Under the pieces are notes generated by a model that was not told the DNA's origin, did not search any database, and saw only the letters and a program-made list of their open reading frames with translations. From Aneurinibacillus danicus (GTDB lineage: Bacteria; Bacillota; Bacilli; Aneurinibacillales; Aneurinibacillaceae), in NCBI RefSeq assembly GCF_007991215.1, contig NZ_BJXX01000159.1:1-34554 (forward strand): a DNA stretch of 34,554 nucleotides, given 5' to 3'. Positions 6,687-14,685 of this stretch are shown here, one piece after another. Numbering within the stretch: the first letter of the stretch is position 1; the number at the start of each line of letters is the position of its first letter. Made by a program: the position numbers and the translations under genes.

Positions 6687-7439
6687 TTAAGCTAAAATAG
6701 TTTTTAGAATGGGTTGGTGAACTCCTGAAGAGGTTACATTTCCGTGCTTATATTGACCATTGTAAAATGGTTCCCGGTTTATCATGTCTCTTATGTGAAC
6801 CTTTGACCATCGGCCGCCACGTTTTGTAGGTATTCTATTTTGGTTAAGGTAATTAGCAATTGCCTGGAGCGTCATTTTCGCAGCCCTCATTGCAAAAACC
6901 TGTTTAACAACAGCAGCTTCTTTCTCGTTCACCAAAAGCTCCCCATCTTTTAATTCATAACCATACGGAGCGGAACCGCCAGCAAATTTCCCCTGCTTCG
7001 CTTTTTCTGCCTTCCCTGAAGTCATACGTTCTTTGATAACTTCCCGCTCGAACTCTGCAAACGAACCAATCATTTGAAAGAACAGCCGACCGATAGCAGT
7101 GGAAGTGTCGAATTGCTCTTTGACACTAATAATAGCGGTATCATTTGGTTCGAACTCATCATTTTTGATAATTAGGATATCTTTAAGCATGCGGCTGATC
7201 CGGTCGAGCTTGAAAACAATGACCCCTGCGTATGTACCCTTCTTTACTTCCTCCCGCAGCATGTTAAATGCCGGACGGTCTAATTTCGCACCGCTCACCC
7301 CTTCATCCGTATAAATCCGATCCAATTCATAGCCCATAGCTGCCGCGTAGGATTCAATACTGGCTTTTTGAGCTTCAATTCCGTACCCGCTTACTTGCTC
7401 CTCCGTACTAACCCGTACATATCCAGCATACTTTTTCAT
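6687..7439 (-). CDS. Serine site-specific recombinase with recombinase domain
   Basis: 250 residues, ATG at 7439 with AAGGAGC upstream. The N-terminal resolvase fold carries the catalytic serine in YVRVSTEEQ, then GVSGAKLDRPAF, VFKLDRISRM and the long helix FAEFEREVIKERM. The part after residue 150 (GGSAPYGYEL, TLQAIANYLNQNRIPTKRGGRW) is the recombinase domain of large serine recombinases. The Cys-rich zinc ribbon and coiled coil of true large integrases are missing, so it is shorter than that family (450+ residues). It probably performs deletion, inversion or multimer resolution, or is a truncated integrase. Strong palindromes lie just upstream of its start. Confidence 0.9.
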   Translation of the reverse strand: MKKYAGYVRVSTEEQVSGYGIEAQKASIESYAAAMGYELDRIYTDEGVSGAKLDRPAFNMLREEVKKGTYAGVIVFKLDRISRMLKDILIIKNDEFEPNDTAIISVKEQFDTSTAIGRLFFQMIGSFAEFEREVIKERMTSGKAEKAKQGKFAGGSAPYGYELKDGELLVNEKEAAVVKQVFAMRAAKMTLQAIANYLNQNRIPTKRGGRWSKVHIRDMINREPFYNGQYKHGNVTSSGVHQPILKTILA

Positions 7440-7452
7440 AGCGATCTGCTCC

Positions 7453-7531
7453 TTGTTAAGATGCTTATTTTGTTAATTCATCTTAACATGAAAAATTTAC
7501 CATGTTAAGATACTTACAAGCATCTTAACAA
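7453..7531. repeat. Nested palindromic sites upstream of the serine recombinase
   Basis: Outer inverted repeat TTGTTAAGATGCTT (7453-7466) / AAGCATCTTAACAA (7518-7531). Inner repeat CATCTTAACATG (7479-7490) / CATGTTAAGAT (7501-7511). All four half-sites share GTTAAGATG or its complement. This is the layout of recombinase binding subsites or an autoregulatory operator, placed 14 bases before the recombinase gene. Confidence 0.7.
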
Positions 7532-7675
7532 AAGGAAATGCGAACACTTTTTTGAAGGTGATTTTTCGGTTAACGGCAGGAAAATACTTGAAAAGAATGA
7601 ATTTTACAAATACCAAAGTTAAAACATCAGCGGTACATCCTCGATTTATAACAATCTTTATAAGGAGGATTTTTG

Positions 7676-8260
7676 ATGAAGACAAAGCGTTGGATTATTT
7701 GGCTAACCGTTTTTGTTGCTTTATTCCTTCCTATGTCGGTAGCTGCTTCTGATGATGTAGAGGTGGTCTATGTAGATAAGGTTGATTCCATAAAGAATCA
7801 GGCTATTGTGGTTAGGAAGAGTGGTGACGTTTACTTTATTGAATACGGTGTGGGCGCTCTTTCCACATGGCAGTACGAAGGTAAAACTGTTTATATCTCT
7901 TCTCCTGGAATTTTTGCCGGTGTCGGTTCTCATCTCATTCTTCCAGATCATGAGGGACAAAAAGCTCGCATTTGGGATTCCAAATATGTAGGGAACATTT
8001 ATGCCAAGGCCAACCGTCCTTCTGCACCCGCTAAGCCCGCGAATACATCATACAAACCAAAATACAAAATTTATGCTCAAGCTAAAGCTAATCTAAATAT
8101 TCGTAGCGGCCCCGGTACGAAACACAAAAAAATCGGCCAGATAAAGAAGGGAGGAACGGTCGAAATTCTTTCTGGGGAGAAAGGATGGAACAAGATTCGT
8201 TATGGAAAAATCGTTGGTTACGTTTCAACTGAACATCTAATAAATTTTTATATAAAATAA
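7676..8260 (+). CDS. Secreted SH3b-domain protein
   Basis: 194 residues. ATG 7676 follows AAGGAGG at good spacing. Residues 1-24 are a signal peptide (lysines, a hydrophobic core, then SVAA before SDD). The middle has no recognised fold. The C-terminal 65 residues form a bacterial SH3 domain (LNIRSGPGTKHKKIGQIKKGG, then WNKIRYGKIVGYV), which usually binds cell-wall peptides. A Pro/Ala-rich linker joins the two. Likely exported and wall-associated. A role in protecting or marking the host envelope is inferred. Confidence 0.85.
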   Translation: MKTKRWIIWLTVFVALFLPMSVAASDDVEVVYVDKVDSIKNQAIVVRKSGDVYFIEYGVGALSTWQYEGKTVYISSPGIFAGVGSHLILPDHEGQKARIWDSKYVGNIYAKANRPSAPAKPANTSYKPKYKIYAQAKANLNIRSGPGTKHKKIGQIKKGGTVEILSGEKGWNKIRYGKIVGYVSTEHLINFYIK

Positions 8261-8280
8261 CTGCTTGTCACAATTTTTCT

Positions 8281-8305
8281 AAGCCGGGTGAAACCTGGCT
8301 TTTTC
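8281..8305 (+). terminator. Terminator after the SH3 protein gene
   Basis: AGCCGGGT, loop GAA, ACCTGGCT, then TTTTTC. Confidence 0.8.
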
Positions 8306-8340
8306 TATTAACGTAATAACGAAAAAGGGGGTTAACGATT

Positions 8341-9120
8341 ATGGAAAAGTCCAAACCCAGCGTAGCTGAAAAGATAAAGAAGAAAATTAAAGATACTTTT
8401 GATGTGGGGGCAGAAGGAGCTGCTTCCATTACCGGGGAATTAGTGGCGGAATCTGTAGTGTCCCAATTCTTACCCGGTGCAACAACCATGATTTTCTCCT
8501 ATAAGCAAAAGCGGTTTGAGCAAAATATAGAGAAATATCTTGAAGAAATGAAAGCCAGAGAAGAAGAAATGAACAAGCGGATCAGCCAATTGGAAGATGC
8601 TCCAAAGCAAGCGTTTAAAGACAAATATTTTGGTATGATTACTGACTATGTAATTGATGAACCTCAAAGGGAAAAGATTCGCTACATTGTAAACGGTATG
8701 ATCAACTTGTTATCACATGAATCAATAAATGAAGATTTCGTATTAACTTATTACGATACGTTAAGGGATTTAAGGTTGGTGGACATCGGCGTTCTTAAGT
8801 TTTATTACGATTTTTCTATGGGATATAAAAGGACAACCTACCAGGATGTGTTAGATGAATTTCAAATAGAATATGAGCAATATGATGCGGTTAGAGAAAA
8901 ACTGGCTCGCATGGGCTTATTAGAAACCAAAAGGGATCGTGAAGTTGAAAAACTTTATAAAAACGTTGAAGCCCTCGGAAAGTACATTCAAGATTTGAGT
9001 AAAAATAAATCATCACGACTTTCCCTTGATAGGCTGTCAAAAAATGATGGCTATCATATGTCTAAATTCGGGAGAAGTTTTTTGGAATTCTTTGTTGAAG
9101 AATTTAAAGAGGAGGCATAG
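8341..9120 (+). CDS. Cytoplasmic helical protein of unknown function
   Basis: 259 residues from ATG 8341, with AAAGGGGG 8-15 bases upstream. The N-terminus is lysine-rich. A weakly hydrophobic Ala/Gly/Val stretch follows (residues about 22-55, VGAEGAASITGELVAES). Then comes a Glu/Lys coiled coil, and a helical domain whose C-terminal half resembles a winged-helix-like layout (YDAVREKLARMGLLETKRD). It has its own terminator and no operon partner. I do not recognise a family. It looks like accessory plasmid or prophage cargo. Confidence 0.8.
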   Translation: MEKSKPSVAEKIKKKIKDTFDVGAEGAASITGELVAESVVSQFLPGATTMIFSYKQKRFEQNIEKYLEEMKAREEEMNKRISQLEDAPKQAFKDKYFGMITDYVIDEPQREKIRYIVNGMINLLSHESINEDFVLTYYDTLRDLRLVDIGVLKFYYDFSMGYKRTTYQDVLDEFQIEYEQYDAVREKLARMGLLETKRDREVEKLYKNVEALGKYIQDLSKNKSSRLSLDRLSKNDGYHMSKFGRSFLEFFVEEFKEEA

Positions 9121-9145
9121 CTTTTATGTTATGCCTTTTTATTTT
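9113..9145 (+). terminator. Terminator overlapping the stop of the 8341 gene
   Basis: AGGCATA / TATGCCT with a 10-base loop, then TTTTTATTTT. The left arm includes the end of the coding region. Confidence 0.85.
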
Positions 9146-9266
9146 GGTGCTAATCCATAATAAAGCCGTATGACATGATTATGTAATTAACATTAACCTT
9201 TATCGAAAAATGATGGGCAAATTTCATCCCCGCCGGGAAGTCATTTGCCCATTTTGTGCAAGACTG

Positions 9267-9434
9267 CTACTGTGATGATTTGCTCTTTTTCGTTTTCCTT
9301 GTACCAAAATAAATGCGTGTCACCTGGTCACGGCCATGGCCAAAACGCCTCGCAATTTCTTTTGTTTTCTTCCGCCCTGCATTAATAAGAAGATAATAAA
9401 TTTCGTCGGAGGCCGTGAAAAGTAAGATTCTGTA
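9267..9434 (-). pseudogene. Fragment resembling the C-terminus of a tyrosine recombinase or an HTH domain
   Basis: An open stretch of 55 codons bounded by stops, with no proper start or ribosome binding site. It reads ASDEIYYLLINAGRKKT then EIARRFGHGRDQVTRIYFG. The GHGRDQVTRIYF piece mirrors the last catalytic box of tyrosine recombinases and the neighbour integrase (GHRRDDVTRIYLF). An alternative is a helix-turn-helix fragment. A decayed second recombinase is the simplest reading. Confidence 0.45.
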
Positions 9435-9467
9435 TTATACAATCGATACCAAGTTGGTACTGGACCT

Positions 9468-9890
9468 TTATCCAATACTCATTTCTTTTTTTAAAATTTC
9501 ATACTTTACGGGGTAAAGTTCTAAATACAAAACCCACCCTGCAGCAGGTGTAAAATATAGTCTGTAAGACTCCAAGTTATTGAGGATATGCCCGAAGCGC
9601 TTTACAACTGCATCCTTTGCTTCTTGCTCTTTATGCAGCTGATGAGGAACTGGAACGGTCATGAAAACATGATAGTTTGAACTGTATACGTGAATGATTA
9701 CACGGGTAATTTTCCATTCCAGTCCTTCGCCTGTCAATTTCTTTCTCCACCGCTCCGCTTCTTCTGTTTTGTTTCGGATGGTGCGCTCCATTTTCTCCAA
9801 CTCTTCTATGTCCATGAAAACGGCAGCGGCTTCTTCCCTTTTTTGCGTGAGAATGTGACGACCATCTTCAGCAATCCTATAAAATTTCAT
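9468..9890 (-). CDS. Integrase-coupled hypothetical protein
   Basis: 140 residues. Its ATG overlaps the stop of the integrase gene by four bases (ATGA), so the two are translated as a unit. The first half is a charged coiled coil (residues about 20-55). The second half is a compact alpha/beta domain with aromatic residues. No catalytic motif is seen. By position it could be a directionality factor or accessory subunit of the integrase; nothing in the sequence proves it. Confidence 0.75.
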   Translation of the reverse strand: MKFYRIAEDGRHILTQKREEAAAVFMDIEELEKMERTIRNKTEEAERWRKKLTGEGLEWKITRVIIHVYSSNYHVFMTVPVPHQLHKEQEAKDAVVKRFGHILNNLESYRLYFTPAAGWVLYLELYPVKYEILKKEMSIG

Positions 9891-10861
9891 TCTGTTTCCT
9901 CCCCTGTTTTTTCGAATAGATAAATCCTTGTCACATCGTCTCTTCGATGTCCCAGTAACTCCGACACCTCAAGACGTGCTTTGTGGGCATTCATCCCGCT
10001 TTCAATCCGCTTTCTATACTCTTCTCTGGCAAAGGAATGCCTCAGTCCATGAAACGTAAGCGGTGCATCCCTTCCAGCTTCAGAAAACTTATCGCGGTGA
10101 TTGATAATGAAGCGCTGGACAGATTCTATAACTTGATGGGCTTTCTTATCTGCAGGAACGAACAGCTTCTGTCCCCGCTCAACCGCCTGTATAACCTCTG
10201 CCAGAACTGTCCTGGCGCTCTCACGTAGCGGAACATGCCGAATTAGTCCGGTTTTTCCCTTAATGGTGAGAAGATTGGTGCGTAGAGACTTCTCTGCTTC
10301 CGCTCTATCAAGCCGTACCGCTTCATGAATACGCAAACCTTGCTCTCTTCCTAAAACAGCAATATGCGCTATATCATGGCGTTTGAGGGTGCGGGCGTAG
10401 TCGATCATTCCTGTGAACTCTTTTTGTGACCACACCCGGTCTACTCCGCCGAATTTCCGCTTCTCCAATGTGATATAGTAATGCTCCTGCAGTTCTTCAT
10501 TCGTCGGCAGAGGATGCCTGGTGGTATCCATAAGGTCATGAAAAAAGCGGATAGCGCCTACATCTGTTTTTATGGTGGAGGCGGATAATCCCTTTGACTG
10601 CATGTATTGGATGTAGGTGACCACATGCCGGCCGCTCATGTTAGATAGCTTCTGCAGCTGGTAATTATCCGCCAGGAAGCGAATAAACCGTTCAACAGCT
10701 TTGTAATAACGGTCTCGCGACTTGAACGACAAAGACCGATTATGCCGAGCGAGCTTGTTCAATTGCTCTATAAGATTGCAGTATACCCCGGTGTTAACCA
10801 CCCCTTTAGGTACTGGTATTTCATGCCGGTTTCGGATCTTCCACGGCATTGTGTTAGACAT
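9887..10861 (-). CDS. Tyrosine recombinase / integrase (XerC/D-like)
   Basis: 324 residues. ATG 10861 is preferred over 10867 because GGAGG lies six bases upstream. The N-terminal SAM-like domain (about residues 20-115) is followed by the catalytic domain. All boxes are present: Arg in GLRIHEAVRL, Lys in TIKGKTG, His-x-x-Arg in HGLRHSFA, His in LGHRRDD and the nucleophile Tyr in TRIYLF. It cuts and rejoins DNA through a 3'-phosphotyrosine. It may resolve plasmid dimers or integrate the plasmid. It is co-translated with a 140-residue partner. The core site is not evident, but the hairpin-rich DNA upstream is a candidate. Confidence 0.92.
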   Translation of the reverse strand: MSNTMPWKIRNRHEIPVPKGVVNTGVYCNLIEQLNKLARHNRSLSFKSRDRYYKAVERFIRFLADNYQLQKLSNMSGRHVVTYIQYMQSKGLSASTIKTDVGAIRFFHDLMDTTRHPLPTNEELQEHYYITLEKRKFGGVDRVWSQKEFTGMIDYARTLKRHDIAHIAVLGREQGLRIHEAVRLDRAEAEKSLRTNLLTIKGKTGLIRHVPLRESARTVLAEVIQAVERGQKLFVPADKKAHQVIESVQRFIINHRDKFSEAGRDAPLTFHGLRHSFAREEYRKRIESGMNAHKARLEVSELLGHRRDDVTRIYLFEKTGEETE

Positions 10862-11314
10862 GTTCATTCCTCCTTATGGGCATACTTCACCCGTTGGCAG
10901 AGAGGTGCATTTCTTCCGCTACACCACCTCCACCACAGGGAGAGGCCCGCTTTTTTGCGGTTTTTCAAAGAAAAATAATATCTGTCTCCCTACTATTTAA
11001 TTTTGAAAAATCGTTGAGCAAACCGGCCGCGTAACTGCCTCCGTACAGCTCCGTACCCACGGATGCGGCATGCCTTTCTCTTTCGAGCGCTTCTGAATAC
11101 GAAGCATGGCATTATGGACCGATATTATTCAGGCTCGGCTCCGCCTGTTGACTGTACGACTCTCCTGCCTACTGGCATCGCACGCTTTTCAGCGCACACT
11201 TGGCTACTTCTAAACCGCCGCCCATAGCGATCGTTCCTTTGCCGCGAACTGCATTCGGATAAAGCATCACCTATCCAGCATAGGAGTCCTCCATATGCGT
11301 TCCAGGTGAATAAA

Positions 11315-11349
11315 AAAAGAGAGCCTGTAAAAAAACACAGCTCTCTTTT
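11315..11349. terminator. Bidirectional terminator
   Basis: AAAAGAGAG / CTCTCTTTT with an inner CTGT/ACAG pair. An A-run precedes it and a T-run follows, so it can work on both strands. Confidence 0.7.
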
Positions 11350-11356
11350 CTAACGC

Positions 11357-11387
11357 CCGGCGTTTCGCCGGTTATTTTGTTTTTTAT
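11357..11387 (+). terminator. GC-rich terminator on the plus strand
   Basis: CCGGCG, loop TTT, CGCCGG, then TTATTTTGTTTTTTAT. Confidence 0.8.
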
Positions 11388-11399
11388 AACAGCATCCAT

Positions 11400-12240
11400 G
11401 CACAAAGCTGGATTGATTTCATAGCGGTGAAGTATTTCTGATTTATATCAGAAGCAATCCGGTGCTTTTTATCGTCACTGTAACCATAGGTTACGATTCG
11501 AATCCCCAAAAAAGACACATAGGTCCTCATTTTTCTTTCGAAAACAGTCACTCCAAAGAGCGGATTTCCATCGGATTAAGCGCGCCTCACGCTTGTGAAG
11601 TGCGAAGAAATAAATGAATGAAATAAAAAGGATTGTTGGCGTCTCGCCGTGTCAGAGCATCACGCTGCATGACATATATTTTAAAAATAAGGTATGAGAA
11701 AATATTATGTTATTTTTAAGAAATAGGCAACAAAAAAACAGCTACACCTTTTTAGGCATACCTGTTTTTTGAATCCCGTAAAGGGCATACTTATACTGTT
11801 TTAGAAGTACCGAGAACATAAAAAGGCAAATCGCGGGTTTGCATCGTTTCTACTACCATTGCCTTTGATAGAAGAAATCTCACCTACATGCTGTTGCTAA
11901 TATACCGGGCGTTCACAATCCACATTCACTATTGTCTTCGCCTACAGATATAAGAACAGCATGCACATTGCATCCTCGTTTTACGGGTACGTTGAAAACG
12001 TCGAATCAACCCGCAAACGTCCATGCCCACTTTTGTGACCTCCTACCATCTTCGTTCCAGATTCGCTAAAGATGAGAGTCCCTTGCTTGTTCCTTTAGGC
12101 CAGAGCCATCGTTTTATCGTAACGTCCACTCAGCAGAAAAGCTGGTCAGAAAGCAAATAAAATCGTATATCACTATCCTAACTCGTTGCTAATTTTTTGT
12201 AAATTAAATTTTTAACCAACCATATAAGAACATTAAGTAT
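11400..12240. other. Gene-free hairpin-rich region, possible second structured RNA
   Basis: No coding frame is convincing. Stems seen: GGATT/AATCC enclosing TTCTGAT/ATCAGAA (11410-11460); AAAGGCA/TGCCTTT around 11821-11870 enclosing GCAAA/TTTGC; CGGG-TTGA/TCAA-CCCG near 11979-12013; and AAAAAACAG/CTGTTTTTT (about 11731-11771), which could terminate either strand. Two exact copies of TATAAGAACA lie at 11949 and 12223. Strand and boundaries of any RNA are unknown. Confidence 0.35.
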
Positions 12241-12272
12241 GCTAAGACCTGCCTATACAGTCGGGTCTTAGC
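12241..12272 (-). terminator. Hairpin after the XRE repressor gene
   Basis: GCTAAGACC / GGTCTTAGC, a perfect nine-base stem 14 bases past the repressor stop. The T-run is weak, so termination efficiency is uncertain. Confidence 0.5.
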
Positions 12273-12285
12273 GCTGCATACAGTT

Positions 12286-12627
12286 TTAGTTGTCTGATAG
12301 CATGATTTGAGCCATCTTGAGCAATTTTCCTTTTTGCTCTGGCGTTAAACGATTTCCGGCAAATATAACGGTATTTTTCTCCAAGAAATCGCATAACTCT
12401 TGTTCTTCCTCGAGTACTATCCATTCCTTTTCTTTTCGACCAACAAGAGTATCCAGTGAGATATGATAAAAATCGGCCATCGCAATGAGTCGGGACAGTT
12501 CTGGTTCGCGCCTTTGATTTTCATAGGAGCAATAGGCACTACGTGTTATGCCTAAAATCTTTGCGATATCAGCCTGCTTCATTTTTGATCGTTTGCGTAA
12601 GTACTTTAACTGTTTTCCTATGGTCAT
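12286..12627 (-). CDS. XRE-family (Cro/CI-type) repressor
   Basis: 113 residues. ATG 12627 has AGGAG nine bases upstream; a longer reading would pass through a terminator-like hairpin. Residues about 6-60 hold the helix-turn-helix: LRKRSKMKQADIAKILGITRSAYCSYENQRREP (quoted ends LRKRSK and NQRREP), followed by LIAMADFYHISLDTLVGR. The C-terminal 45 residues are helical and acidic, probably for dimerisation. This is the usual form of phage, ICE and plasmid immunity repressors. It sits in the middle of the hairpin-rich region, opposite in direction to the zinc-ribbon gene at 13302, which it could control. Confidence 0.9.
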   Translation of the reverse strand: MTIGKQLKYLRKRSKMKQADIAKILGITRSAYCSYENQRREPELSRLIAMADFYHISLDTLVGRKEKEWIVLEEEQELCDFLEKNTVIFAGNRLTPEQKGKLLKMAQIMLSDN

Positions 12628-12656
12628 TTTAAATTCTCCTCTCTTTTTGCAGAAAT

Positions 12657-12703
12657 AAAAAAGGACGTAATGCCGAACCGTATCGGGCAAAACGTCCTTT
12701 TTT
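12657..12703. terminator. Symmetric hairpin before the repressor start
   Basis: AAAAAAGGACGT (12657-12668) and ACGTCCTTTTTT (12692-12703) form a perfect 12-bp stem with an inner GCCG/CGGGC pairing. It can terminate both strands. Because it sits 30 bases upstream of the repressor ATG, it may act as an attenuator for that gene. Confidence 0.7.
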
Positions 12704-13301
12704 CACAAAGCTATTTCATTTTCATCATGCCAAGAGCATACTTCCCCTATTTCCCCCTTTCTCTAAAAATCGTTATTCTACTCAACAGTGGAGTTATGCA
12801 ACGGTGATCGAATCATATGCGCTATCCACAACTCTGGCGGCCTTCGCACTGCAAAATAGCTTTCTGCTCATAGCATACGTCCTAAATTCCGCAAAACTAA
12901 CCCCTGAGCAAAAATATTTTTCCCGCCTATCCAGTGCGCTGCTGTCGCATCGCCGCTCCCGTTCCGGCATTACATATTCATTCGGATAGCGATGCCGACA
13001 ACGGAAGCTGGTACGGGTCTCGCTAAGGAAAGCTCGCCCCTACCCTCACACATTTCTGGTGTTCTTCACTATAGAAAACTATTTAATACAAACGGAAAAA
13101 ACGGTTATTCCGCTTGTATTTGAACCGCTTATGTCCAAAATGAACAAGGATTCTATACATGTTTTTTGAAAAATCCCCCCACCGTTTCTATACCAAAGTT
13201 AGCCATCAAAAAAATTTTTTCTCGTTTTAAAAAAATGGCAACCGATCTGAAAAACAGGGCCGTATACTGAGACATCTTAAACTTAGGAGGATTTATGAAC
13301 G
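12704..13301. other. Gene-free region with long-range inverted repeats
   Basis: No convincing gene. A long-range stem GTCGCATCGC / GCGATGCCGAC (near 12945 and 12986, one bulged G) encloses further pairs. CTATCC/GGATAG pair nearby. AATACAAACGGAA / TTCCGCTTGTATT (13085-13120, one mismatch) forms another hairpin. The complement of CATTCGGATA occurs both here and near 11252, hinting at a shared element with the 10.99-kb region. Promoter and leader of the gene at 13302 must lie at its right end. Confidence 0.35.
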
Positions 13302-14030
13302 ATGCAAAAAGACAACAGCATTCACACTATGAACAAAGATCGCGAAAAAGAAAATGGTACTTGCCCTACCAATGAAGACCATGAAAAAGACACACCATTC
13401 TTCCTGCACAGCCTGGAGGAACACAGCCCGGAGATTTTGGAAAAAATGATCGATGAACCAGAGGAATTCAAACTTTTCGGTTCCGATCCAGAAGTTCCAC
13501 AAGAATATTTTGATTTTGATTTCCTGTACCATGATGATTTTCTGGATGATGACTATGATCCAGATATAAACTATGAGCAGGAACACGATGCAGATTTTGA
13601 ACTGGATGAAGATGCAGAATACGCCCCATTTATGTGGGATGTAGTGACGGGCGAGCCAATCTACCAGTTTGATCCTACAGAAAAAATGGTTCTGTGTACG
13701 CGATGCGGGTATTGGAAGAGGCCACATAAATTCAAAAAGGCGAAAAAACCTAAAGTGTGCTTGAAATGCATCGCCGAAGAAAGGAAAAAGAAAGGCCAAA
13801 AATTCACAATCACACTGGGAGCGCATCATATGGCAATAGCGCGGGAACTTGGTGATATAAGGCAGTTCGGTGATACAAGGGAGACGGGCGTAATACCACC
13901 ATCAGAGATCATTGAGAAACTGCTGCAGAACTTGTACGCGGCTTCTCGCGGATACTTCCAACTTAATGTTAACCTTACACGTAACCAAATCGAATGCGAA
14001 CATATTCATAAAAAGAAACAAAAAAAATAA
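13302..14030 (+). CDS. Acidic protein with a zinc ribbon
   Basis: 242 residues. The first 135 are very acidic (long Asp/Glu stretches around DFDFLYHDDFLDDDYDPD). Then a four-Cys ribbon: LCTRCGYW and VCLKCIAEE, two CxxC pairs about 23 residues apart, within a basic segment. The C-terminal 80 residues look like a small DNA- or RNA-binding fold. Zinc plus an acidic arm suggests a DNA mimic or transcription-linked protein, by inference. Start choice: GGAGG at 13286-13290 is 11 bases from ATG 13302 but only 4 from an out-of-frame ATG at 13295, which opens a 26-codon ORF ending at 13375. That overlapping ORF may tune translation. Confidence 0.85.
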   Translation: MQKDNSIHTMNKDREKENGTCPTNEDHEKDTPFFLHSLEEHSPEILEKMIDEPEEFKLFGSDPEVPQEYFDFDFLYHDDFLDDDYDPDINYEQEHDADFELDEDAEYAPFMWDVVTGEPIYQFDPTEKMVLCTRCGYWKRPHKFKKAKKPKVCLKCIAEERKKKGQKFTITLGAHHMAIARELGDIRQFGDTRETGVIPPSEIIEKLLQNLYAASRGYFQLNVNLTRNQIECEHIHKKKQKK

Positions 14031-14059
14031 AGCGTGTTACGCAAAAAGTGTACAATCAA

Positions 14060-14097
14060 CAGCCTCCCGGATGAGTGGGAGGCTGATTTATTTTTTA
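14060..14097 (+). terminator. Terminator after the zinc-ribbon gene
   Basis: CAGCCTCCC / GGGAGGCTG, loop of eight, then ATTTATTTTTT. Confidence 0.9.
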
Positions 14098-14101
14098 ACG
14101 T

Positions 14102-14593
14102 TTATAAGGTTGGTAATAAGTACTGGAGATTAGAATACATTATCCACAGTAAAAGAATACAAGCAATTATAAAGATTAATATTTCTTCAAAGCTTCCGGT
14201 TCTATAAGTTATCGGGGCGGGAAATTTCTTTTTCGTCAAAGGATACAACAAAGGAACACCAGACACTGAAAAACTATCACCCAATATGTGTCCCAAGTAA
14301 CCGATTGTTAGCCCGAACATAAAGAGAGTGGGATAAAACCATAAAGCCGGCAAAAAAACGAGTATCCACATAATTAATGAATGAGTAATTCCTCTGTGTC
14401 CACATAAATCGTGAATAATATTAGCTAACCCAAATGACCTTCTTCCAATGTAAGAGTTAGGATGATCGATATCTGGAAGGAGAGAGCCAAGAACAACCCC
14501 TCCGTAGTAAGCTGCAGATAAGGGTGCAGACAACAGACTTGCTATCCCATACCCGAACAATAGTGATGTGGCTATATGTGTAGAGTACTTCAT
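14102..14593 (-). CDS. YdjM/DUF457-type membrane metal-dependent hydrolase
   Basis: 163 residues. ATG 14593 follows AGAGGGGG; an upstream TTG is closer to that site and less likely. Four to five membrane segments. Conserved acidic/histidine positions of the family are visible: STHI near the N-terminus, LLPDIDHPNSYIG, GHRGITHSL and GHILGDSFSVSGVPLLYPL. Family members are inner-membrane proteins, some LexA-regulated, with a predicted metal-dependent hydrolase site; the substrate is not known. It lies downstream of the FtsK gene on the same strand, 93 bases away, and might be read with it. Confidence 0.85.
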   Translation of the reverse strand: MKYSTHIATSLLFGYGIASLLSAPLSAAYYGGVVLGSLLPDIDHPNSYIGRRSFGLANIIHDLCGHRGITHSLIMWILVFLPALWFYPTLFMFGLTIGYLGHILGDSFSVSGVPLLYPLTKKKFPAPITYRTGSFEEILIFIIACILLLWIMYSNLQYLLPTL

Positions 14594-14685
14594 AGTCAAC
14601 CCCCTCTTTGGTTTAGACTATGACATGCTCTAACACATTATTAGTTGTAACAGATGGGGATTTTATGATGGAAATCTTTTTATTT

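Larger units (their letters stand above)
10990..11390 (+). ncRNA. Candidate structured non-coding RNA with terminators
   Basis: No gene on either strand, but many local perfect stems: GCTTC/GAAGC (11089-11105), CAGGC/GCCTG (11130-11147), GGATA/TATCC (11257-11276), and GCATAGGA with TCC-A-TATGC (11278-11298). Two terminator hairpins then follow, the second with a T-rich tail on the plus strand. Stems plus a terminator and no codons suggest a plus-strand RNA that ends near 11387. Its start is not defined and I recognise no RNA family. Confidence 0.45.

Noticed and set aside
11490-11515. tRNA-like TTCGAAT loop (GATTCGAATCCC)
   Set aside because: The bases flanking the loop do not pair, and no acceptor or anticodon arm can be drawn.
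12804-12989. Plus-strand frame of 61 codons
   Set aside because: No ribosome binding site, and it crosses the inverted repeats of the hairpin-rich region. Treated as chance.
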